Below are positions 56,568-64,000 of a stretch of 64,000 nucleotides of DNA, piece after piece. Each line of letters opens with the position of its first letter. The first letter of the stretch is position 1. The DNA is taken from contig JASAMV010004315.1 of the NCBI GenBank assembly GCA_030248065.1, positions 1-64,000 on the forward strand. Reading direction: 5' to 3'. The DNA is from Rhynchonema sp. JSB1_4. Taxonomy: Eukaryota; Nematoda; Chromadorea; Monhysterida; Xyalidae. The position numbers and the translations under genes were made by a program. The notes beneath the pieces are model-generated. The model had not been told where the DNA came from and did not search any database. It saw only the letters and a program-made list of their open reading frames with translations.

Positions 56568-57532
56568 TTGGTGAACACCGAGGTCGATTTACGGTGAGAT
56601 TTCGCGGTGCTATGACAAGAATTGAAGTGCGAACCACAGAACCGCCATCACCCAATCGCGGGTGTGTCTATCGGCACTGCGTGTTTCGAAGGAATGATTT
56701 TGGATTGGTGAACATGCTCTATTTTGACCCCAACGTGCTCGTTACGTGTGACACATGCGACCAACAGGCTCACATGTTGTGTGCGTATATTGCCATGATT
56801 ATGCACGTCAATCGTCTTGCGAATGATGTCATTGTGCGTGCTGAACATGCAAATCCCTGGGCCCCACCAAATGCGTTTCCGATCACCCGATGCCCCTCGT
56901 GTGATGCAGCGTACAGTCTGCGAGCTGCGCGTGCGTTGGTTTGTGCCCTCATTATTTTGTACGGTGTATTCCAACTGCTGGTTGGTTACGAGGAACATAC
57001 CAGAATCAGACCCGGCATGACGGCGTACGAACAAACCGAGAGGCACGGTCATCGTGTTATGCCGATCGAAATGGATACGGAACATGGCCGACGGGTTGCC
57101 AATCTAACCTTCCTCCTATATGATTACGATGTTGCTACCAGATTCATCGGTGAAATTGTGCGACCGTTCTTCGCTCAGATCGGAATGCAAAGAGCAGCAT
57201 TCACCTACCATACTCTGCTAAACGAGCTTCGACAAATAATTGAGAATCATCTGGCGGCCCATGAGAATGAGGTGCTGTTTGCGCGTACGCTCTTTGAGCA
57301 GTTTATTAGGTTTGTTCGATTCGAAATGAGCGACAACAATTTGTGTGGGGGAAACATCACCTTTACCTCCTCGTCGCCCTACTGTAAACCACCGTCTGGA
57401 CCCAAAAACGACAACAACAACAAAGACGGCGACGACGACAACGATAACAACTGCCCGCTGTTGTTGAAACGTCGTACTAGTGATAAGAGCGACGCGGCAG
57501 GCACCGGCACCGGATGGTACGCGCGTCGCTGA
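56568..57532 (+). CDS. RING-like transmembrane protein, copy B (complete frame)
   Basis: The open frame runs from the acceptor cgttacag to a stop at 57,532. The first internal ATG is at about 56,612. Two Cys pairs (VTCDTCDQQAHMLC and TRCPSCDAAY) form a likely zinc site resembling RING/RING-CH. A hydrophobic helix follows (VCALIILYGVFQLLVG), then a charged region and an Asn/Asp-rich repeat end. The layout resembles membrane-bound ubiquitin ligases of the MARCH type, but the Cys/His count is incomplete, so I keep the name loose. Its first exon is not found; it would lie beyond the (GT)n tract. Confidence 0.5.
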
Positions 57533-57633
57533 ACGAAAATGGGTTGGTTGCAATTTTTTATGATCTGTTTGTTTTTAGCGGTGGTTGAGTGGCGTCAGAG
57601 ACGCTACTGATAAGGGAAAGAGGTTGGGTTAAA

Positions 57634-57825
57634 CTAAGCTACCGTCTCATAAATTGCTTCGTCAGAACTTGTACTGGGAGGTACGTCGTAGATAACGTGC
57701 AAACCACTGCCACTTTGTTGTGACTCCGGGAGAGACCAACATGAAACGGATAGACTGGTACGATCACAAAATTCAAATTCTTCTGGCGTTGTTTGGGTAT
57801 GAACGGCTAAAAAAGCGGATGACAT
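57634..57825 (-). pseudogene. Duplicated tail exon of the minus-strand membrane protein, copy B
   Basis: It is nearly identical to the exon at 52,778-52,955, with the same VIYDVPP and IYETV motifs. The transmembrane exon is absent because the duplication ends at 57,899 and a (GT)n tract follows. Confidence 0.6.
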
Positions 57826-57916
57826 TTACAAATTACGCGCGCAAAACTGCTCACAACTGGCTCTAAGTATGCGACACATCGAACAGGTCCGAACAGTTCG
57901 AGCTTGTTTCAGCATC

Positions 57917-58322
<406 letters not shown>

Positions 58323-58352
58323 TAAATTTTATTTTTTAGTGTTTTTTTCCAG

Positions 58353-58608
58353 ACGCACGCATTCGCAAAATTACGTGTGGGTACGGTGCTACGGTGTCTG
58401 AATCGCTTTTGTATGCGTTAGCATGTGCACGCAAAAACATCGATGTAGGTCTAGATCCAGGTAGCACGTACATACAAAGAGGATTACAAAAGGATGTGAA
58501 AGCTTTGAATCTAAAATACAGACATGATGTGCGCAAGTGTAGCAAACGAGGCCTGTACAAGATGCGCGCTATTAAGAGAATTGGCACGCGCGAAAACCTG
58601 AACGTGAA
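58353..58608 (+). pseudogene. Type B polymerase N-terminal exon, copy B, cut off at 58,608
   Basis: It matches copy A at 51,181-51,436 almost base for base. Similarity ends abruptly after ACGTGAA in both copies. In copy A the coding frame continues; here unrelated sequence beginning AGTAGTAAAG follows. This marks an insertion or breakpoint. Confidence 0.85.
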
Positions 58609-58787
58609 AGTAGTAAAGCTATGTTTTAGATTGGCATTATAAATCCCAGCGCCCATCAATCACTCCGGGGCTCCCTGCGATAAAAACCGGAGCACCGCAT
58701 CGCGCCAGAAGAACGGAAAATAGAATAATAACGACATTGGTATAGGACCCGGGATAAAAAATTTCTTGGTTTTTGGGTGCGGACATA

Positions 58788-58799
58788 CACATATATATA
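58788..58799 (+). promoter_or_regulatory. TATA-like box of the second element
   Basis: ACATATATATAACTG stands about 25-30 bp before the ATG at 58,823 and is the best promoter candidate for the basic protein and capsid genes. Confidence 0.4.
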
Positions 58800-58822
58800 A
58801 CTGTGCCCCGAGGTGTGGCATA

Positions 58823-59125
58823 ATGTTGTCCCTGTCCCGATTTCGCGCCCCAACCGGTCTGTCGTCTCTTATTTGGTCACCGGAACCAGAAAAAAAATCC
58901 AAGGATCAAGTCGCTGTCTCCGAGCCTATTGATCTTGAAAATACAGATTATAAAGCCCGCGAAATGGCAGCAGTTTCAAGGTCTCGAATGAGGCGCAGAG
59001 TCAATCGCAAACGCCGCATTTCTAAACGCAGGACTCGAGTTACCAAACGCACCTATAAATTTGTCAAACCGAAGAAGTCAGCAAGCAAACGCAAGAGAAA
59101 GTCAACTCGGAAAACTAGGAAATAA
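58823..59125 (+). CDS. Small highly basic protein, core-protein-like
   Basis: A 100-aa frame. The N-terminal half is neutral. The C-terminal half is almost pure Arg/Lys (RSRMRRRVNRKRR, then KRTYKFVKPKKSASK and KRKRKS). Such proteins condense DNA in adenovirus-like particles, and small basic proteins are found next to capsid genes in this group. Its stop codon is followed at once by the capsid ATG at 59,125. It is intact while its neighbours are broken. Confidence 0.55.
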   Translation: MLSLSRFRAPTGLSSLIWSPEPEKKSKDQVAVSEPIDLENTDYKAREMAAVSRSRMRRRVNRKRRISKRRTRVTKRTYKFVKPKKSASKRKRKSTRKTRK

Positions 59126-60466
59126 TGGAAGAAAAACTCTTTGCCAAGCCCATTAATGTGCTCGACTGCGTGTACAAGGACGTTCAAAAACTTAATCCCG
59201 TTATCAAAACAAAAGATGAGTGGGTCTTTCAAGTGCCCGAATCTTCTTCTCTGTTTACGGTACCAACTTTGGCGGTTGTGATGAAATGGAAGGTCCTTGC
59301 TAAAACCGGGATTGACCTTACACTGGCTGAGGGTAATTCTGTCGGAACTGTTGACTGTCCCGCGCTCGCGCTTATTAAGGTCGGTGGACTTAAACTGCCG
59401 CCCACGCTCCGCACAGGCGAACATTTGAAAATAATTTTAGGATACCAAAATTCAAATTAACGAGTGCATAGTGCAACCACACACGGGCGACCTGTATCCT
59501 CTGCAACAGTGGTTTTGGTACAAACATGTCCTACCCCAATCCTGTCATCCCACACTCAAGACCTGTATCCAGCGTTTGCCGAGTGTGGCCGGACAGGCCG
59601 AGACGATTGACGTGGCTCTTGACGACGGGTTTAAAGCGCGGACGGAACTTCTAGATAGGAGCCGGGAGGTCACTTCCTACGTCAATCTTTACGCAGGACC
59701 CTTTACAACATCGAAGCTTCTACCGCTAGGCACAAGAATTTCGGTTCACGTCTATACAAATGAAGACGCCCAAGTTCTGTTAACAAAGAAAGATGATTAT
59801 GAGGTCCAAATCACATCCATGCAGCTCATGGTTGAGCGTCTAAGGCCGGCGCCTGAAATTTTCGAGGCAATATCCAATCGATGGGCTAAAGAGGGCCAAG
59901 TAGAATATTCGTACATGGGGCTGAAGGTCAATGGATAATTGGTGCTGCCAGCCTCGACACGCACCGCAAAATTGTCCCTGGGGCTCGTGAGGAAACCGAC
60001 CATGCTGTTTTTCGCAATGCAGCCCGCTTCCACCATGCATAATTTTGAGAAGTCTATGTTTAATTTTCCTAGCATGCATCTCAAGAGTGCCTCCGTGAAA
60101 TTTGGAAGCCAGCAGTACCCGCCGAATGAACCATATCAATTTGACTTACCAGCTAATCAACTTGATCCGGGCCATAGTGTTTTACTTCCGTATGTAGCGT
60201 ACTTACGGTGTTTAGGGCATTATCAAAATTACACAAACAACGGCATCGATATCTTTTCGTGGACACACGGCCAGTTATTCGTCGCCTTTGAGTTAAGCGA
60301 AAGCCCACTCCGCCCGGGTGAAATGCCGCCACCATGTCCTCAGGACTTTCTGGGTCTGGAACTGGAATTCGACAAAACTCTTGAGGAGGCGGTTAATGTA
60401 TTTGTGTTCGTTGTGGAACCGGGAAAGATGACCATTGATACAAACAACGTTGTGCGCATTGAATAG
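59125..60466 (+). pseudogene. Major capsid protein gene, frameshifted and interrupted
   Basis: The three open pieces 59125-59460, about 59461-59938 and 59939-60466 together cover a capsid protein of normal length (about 440 codons). The first piece is in another frame from the second, so an indel lies near 59,455. A TAA at 59,936 separates the second and third pieces in the same frame. The third piece carries the family block MFNFPSMHLKSASVKFGSQQ, and the second has LTKKDDYEVQITSMQLMVER. The similarity to the intact capsid gene at 27,006 is only distant, so this is a different lineage. Confidence 0.8.
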
Positions 60467-60541
60467 TTTATAAACCATCGTGAGGGTAACTATGTTCTAG
60501 ACATGGGTAATCGCATAATTTCCGTTTTATAAATACGTTGT

Positions 60542-63500
60542 TTAAGCACAGTTTTTAGCGTTAAACATATACATGTATGATTTTTTTCTGGTAAAACCGA
60601 AGTTGTTGCATATAGGCAGTTCATTCAACTGATCATGAATAATTGCGGAGAATAAACTTTTAAAAAACTGTCTATTTCGAGCGACTTTCACTCCTTTCAC
60701 GGCTGATCGTGAGCTCTGGTTATGTTTGTTCTTCAGTAATATATAGCACTTGGGGCCAATTCCGTAGAAGCCAGTAAACGTACTTGCTTTCAAGCCGGTT
60801 TGTTTATTGCATACCATCGACTTCCATTTTCCGGGCTCACAATAGGTATCCGGATTTGAGGGGTCAATAAAAAATTCGTTTCTGGCTTTCAAGTACTCAG
60901 CGCGCAGGCAATCTGGGACCATTTCCTCAAAAGACGGTTTGTTGCCTGCCAGCAGGAACGAGTCCGCGTCCGTTCCCAAGACAGCCAAGTTGCGCCATTC
61001 AACAAAGCGGAAACAGAAAATCATACAAGAATCTTAATAGGTGCACTTTTGCGTAGTTCAACACTAGGGCACCGACCAGTAATGGTGACTTGCATTCTTT
61101 CTTTCCCTTTACGACACACTCGACGAGAGAGTCAGACAGGTCGAGAATTTCCAGAAGAGATTCGTTATTTATACATTTGTTATGTCGCTTCGAGTCAGCC
61201 ATGCAGATAAATGAATTGGTGATGTCGGATTTCATGATTGTTCGTCCATACAAACTATTCATAATATCCTTGTTTACTGCAACCCCTATTTTGTCGCAAT
61301 TGATTTCAGCCTGACGCCTCTTTTGCACGGTTGTGTTAATGAAGCCGGAGAACAAGTTTCCAACACCAAACTCTACTATCATGCTAATGTTGGTAATATC
61401 CGCCATTTTATCCATCAAGAAGATTAGGTACTCCGATGAGAGCAGCGCGTCGTTGCCTGAGTAGCCGTTTATTAATTGTGTTCTATTGACACGCGGTAGA
61501 CTGTGACGCTCAATGTAATTCTTACACTGGTCTGGCAAAGAGTCGTGAAGAAACGTATGTTTTTTTAAAGATCGGGGGAAATGTCTGAAATAATCTCGCT
61601 TGTCAGCGGGAATATGAACCGAACATAAGAACAACCCATGCAGTCTTCCACTATTTATTTTTTTTATATTTCTGAGCTCCATCAGCATCTTCCACTATAA
61701 ACGTCGTCTAAAATAGCAGCTTCACTTGCGTAGGTTTTACGCACGGGACATCCAAATGACATGGTGTCAGCAACCGAACGTGCAAGTTGGTCCTCAGAAA
61801 AAACGTTTTTTTCAATTCGCACTCAAAAATGTAAACCGCCTTTATTCCGCTGCGCTGGACGGCTGATATTCTGTCCATGGTTTTTGCTACTAGCTGTTCA
61901 CTTGTTTCTCCCGTCGCGAAAAAGGGCTTTATACTACAACCTCTGTTGCAACCGTGTCAGAGGTGGTCGAGTACCTAAAATTGTTTGTTGTTGTCCTCAC
62001 TAGGGTTAATTTTGGGAATTTACATATCACAGCTTTTGCAAGTATGTACGGACAAAGCACTGGCACCGCAGGTAAGCTTACGCCGGAATTTACATTGTGA
62101 TTAGAAAACTCAAAACTTACTTCAATTACTGTGTCCACCTTGCCGTTTGCGTAAATTATTCCGTCTGGGTAGATTACCCGCCCACATTGAAGCCGAACCG
62201 TTCCTTGCCCCTTTGCATTGCCCCGGTGATGCACAAAAACACCATCGCGGCGGCTGATATACTCACAAAACAATAGCTCCCACAGCCCCTTTCTTGAATT
62301 TAAAAATCGAGGCGCCCACTCATTTTCGGGGTATCGAGTGTAAAAGGCTGTGACTGGGAGTCGTTGGCGTAATGCGTAAGCGTACAAAGAGCTGCAATCG
62401 AAGAGGAACAAGCCGCGGACGTAATCTGCACGTTGCTTGAGTTCGTGAATGTGGAGCCGAGACTCGTTAACTTGGGCTACCCTTTGACATATGATGGCAT
62501 ATATGACTTGGGCCACCTATCAGGTGCGCTCGAACCAGTGTTTCCAACTCTGGGTCAGAAATCATATACATTGCACGGTTAGTATTTTCCACCACGTAAT
62601 TGTAAGCTAAATGCAACGCCAGACCTGGAATCGAGACATGACTCAACATGTAGACTCCCGCGCGCAGATATTCTTTGATTAATATTTCCGCCGCCTCTAA
62701 TAACGGGATCACATCTGAATAAGCGTAGTCTAGTAAAATAGAGCGGAGCGAAGAAAGGTTCTGATCAGAATAGTATCGGCGCAATCTGCTGTATATTTCT
62801 GGTCCCGACTCAGGGACATCTTCCAACCCAAGGGCGTCACAGGCGTCTAAATCCGTAAACCCATCGTCCACGAGACTTTGGAACTGCGCGTGGTTAAAAT
62901 CGAGACTGTTGCACCCGAGCATAAGATCGAAAAAATCGTCGTATTCAGGGACAGGTCCATCTAAATCCGATATTGTTTTGAGCTTGCCGCAGCAGAAGTG
63001 TTTCTTGTGCTTTGCAAAATGATTCGAACCAAATGTCGACTTTAAGAAACTGTCGAGTGTCGCCTTGGCGGGCAGAAACAGAATAAAATCAACAAATCGT
63101 AGCCTTGAACTACAGAGTGCCATGTGTCTACCAAATCGTCTGATTGTCTTAATTGGCCCGTCGGCGGAATTTAACTTTTTGAAAAACGACGCTTCAATCA
63201 AACACGGCAAATCATATTTACTGCCATTCCAACTGCCGATCTGCAGTGTTGATGAGTACTTTGACAGGTTGTTATACACCTTTTGAATTCGTCGCCGCCA
63301 CGAATCGTTTGTTGCCGTAGCTACGGCGAGCTCCACTTTCTCATAAACAGGCTTCAGTTTTTCATCCAAATGTGCCTTAAGTTGCATTTGCAGGTCCAGT
63401 AAAAATTCAATAAACTTGGTCACGAAGTTTGTGCCTGTTTCTGACTCGCGTTCAAATGCAGTAAACCTCGGCCTCCCCGAAATGTTATCTGCAACCACTA

Positions 63501-63800
63501 TCAGCACCACCCGTTGTTTACCTACGAAACCGACGAGCGGAGTATTTCTTATTTCGGGACACGGTTGATTCATGCACTCAACGTCGTATACAGCACATTT
63601 AGTTGTGTATATGTCATCCAACGACACGGAATGGATTCCAATGCCCGTAACTGTTCAATCAGGTGGTTGGGTGGTGGAATCAGACGACAAAGCTTAGATG
63701 TGGTCTTCGGCTTAACTCGGCAGAGTGCCTCGTGTTGCATGGCTCGCTGCCGTGTGTTGGATCTTTTGCCACAAAATTTGCACGCTAGTTCCGAAAAAAT
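60542..63800 (-). pseudogene. Type B DNA polymerase gene of the second element, several frame breaks
   Basis: Read on the minus strand: a C2HC finger (CKFCGKRS..MQHEALC) near 63,790-63,730, then an exonuclease piece 63627-62467 with YDVECMN (Exo I) and WNGSKYDLP (Exo II). Piece 62516-61929 has motif A (FDCSSLYAYA). Piece 61688-60999 has motif B (NKDIMNSLYG) and piece 61024-60542 has motif C (GTDADSF). Frames change at about 63,640, 62,500, between 61,930 and 61,690, and at 61,010. No intron-like gaps are seen at motifs A, B and C or in the finger, unlike the polymerase at 31,227-36,141. The 5' end may extend beyond the window. Confidence 0.8.
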
Positions 63801-64000
63801 AACTCCCCGTCATTTATGAGAGCAAATTGTCGTGTTGAGTTATCAAATACGACCTGGATTTCACGGAATCCCTTGTCGATTTGCTGAAAGCAGGCGAAAA
63901 GTCGTGTGCCTGTCGCTAAATCATAAATCACCAACGATATGTGCAAGGTGTCGCCGTAGTGTGATTCAGAACCACGCCCTTCCCGCGGAGCAAAGCTAAG

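Larger units (their letters stand above)
58609..64000. mobile_element. Second Polinton-like element, left part, decayed and intronless
   Basis: It starts 5'-AGTAG at the point where the polymerase exon is interrupted, consistent with a Polinton end, though its other end is outside the window. Contents: a basic core-like protein, a capsid gene (plus) and a polymerase gene (minus) that converge, the same arrangement as in the 28.6-kb element. Several frame breaks show that it is old. Its genes lack the introns seen in the other element. Confidence 0.7.

Overview
The window looks like invertebrate animal nuclear DNA. Genes are split by spliceosomal introns with GT..CAG ends and T-rich acceptors. 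A rhodopsin-type GPCR and two secreted proteins are present, along with several miniature transposon families and very long (GT)n tracts. The intron style and the MATH and BTB genes would fit an ecdysozoan such as a nematode, but I cannot name a species or phylum from sequence alone. All splice models are by eye. Where a model is given exon by exon, phases were checked and the summed coding length is a multiple of three unless stated.

Layout. 1-6.2 kb: non-coding, with several MITEs and fold-back elements. 6.2-10.5 kb: a GPCR gene with at least nine exons. 11.3-20.2 kb: two tandem paralogous secreted-protein genes with the same exon plan. 20.2-22.5 kb: non-coding. 22,486-51,096: a 28.6-kb interval bounded by inverted copies of a ~130-bp terminal sequence that carries a virus-like Polinton/Maverick (adintovirus-like) gene set. 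Its left part runs from membrane and zinc-finger genes (minus), to zinc finger, integrase, penton-like, double-jelly-roll capsid and packaging ATPase (plus). These converge on BTB, tandem-PC4, type B DNA polymerase and two further genes (minus). Its right part (38.3-50.8 kb) holds multi-exon genes that look like cargo: a 183-aa unknown, a signal-peptide/mucin/coiled-coil/TM protein with an antisense gene nested in its last intron, a MATH-domain protein, a BTB-BACK protein and a 161-aa unknown. 51.1-58.6 kb: a rearranged, partly duplicated stretch of another intron-bearing element of the same kind, broken at long (GT)n tracts. It includes polymerase N-terminal exons, a PC4-like gene, a RING-like TM gene and a minus-strand membrane protein tail. 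58,609-64,000: the left part of another Polinton-like element, intronless and decayed, with a basic core-like protein, a capsid gene and a convergent polymerase gene.

How the genes fit together. Capsid, penton and ATPase would build and fill a particle. Protein-primed polymerase and PC4-like proteins would copy the genome, and the integrase would insert it. In the 28.6-kb element the polymerase, capsid, penton, ATPase and PC4 genes are open from end to end once short introns are removed. The integrase core is interrupted or abnormally short, and no adenain-type protease was recognised. The most unusual observations are the short introns that cut straight through catalytic motifs and zinc fingers (one of them apparently AT-AC), the tandem PC4 and BTB proteins encoded by the element, and its large cargo half.
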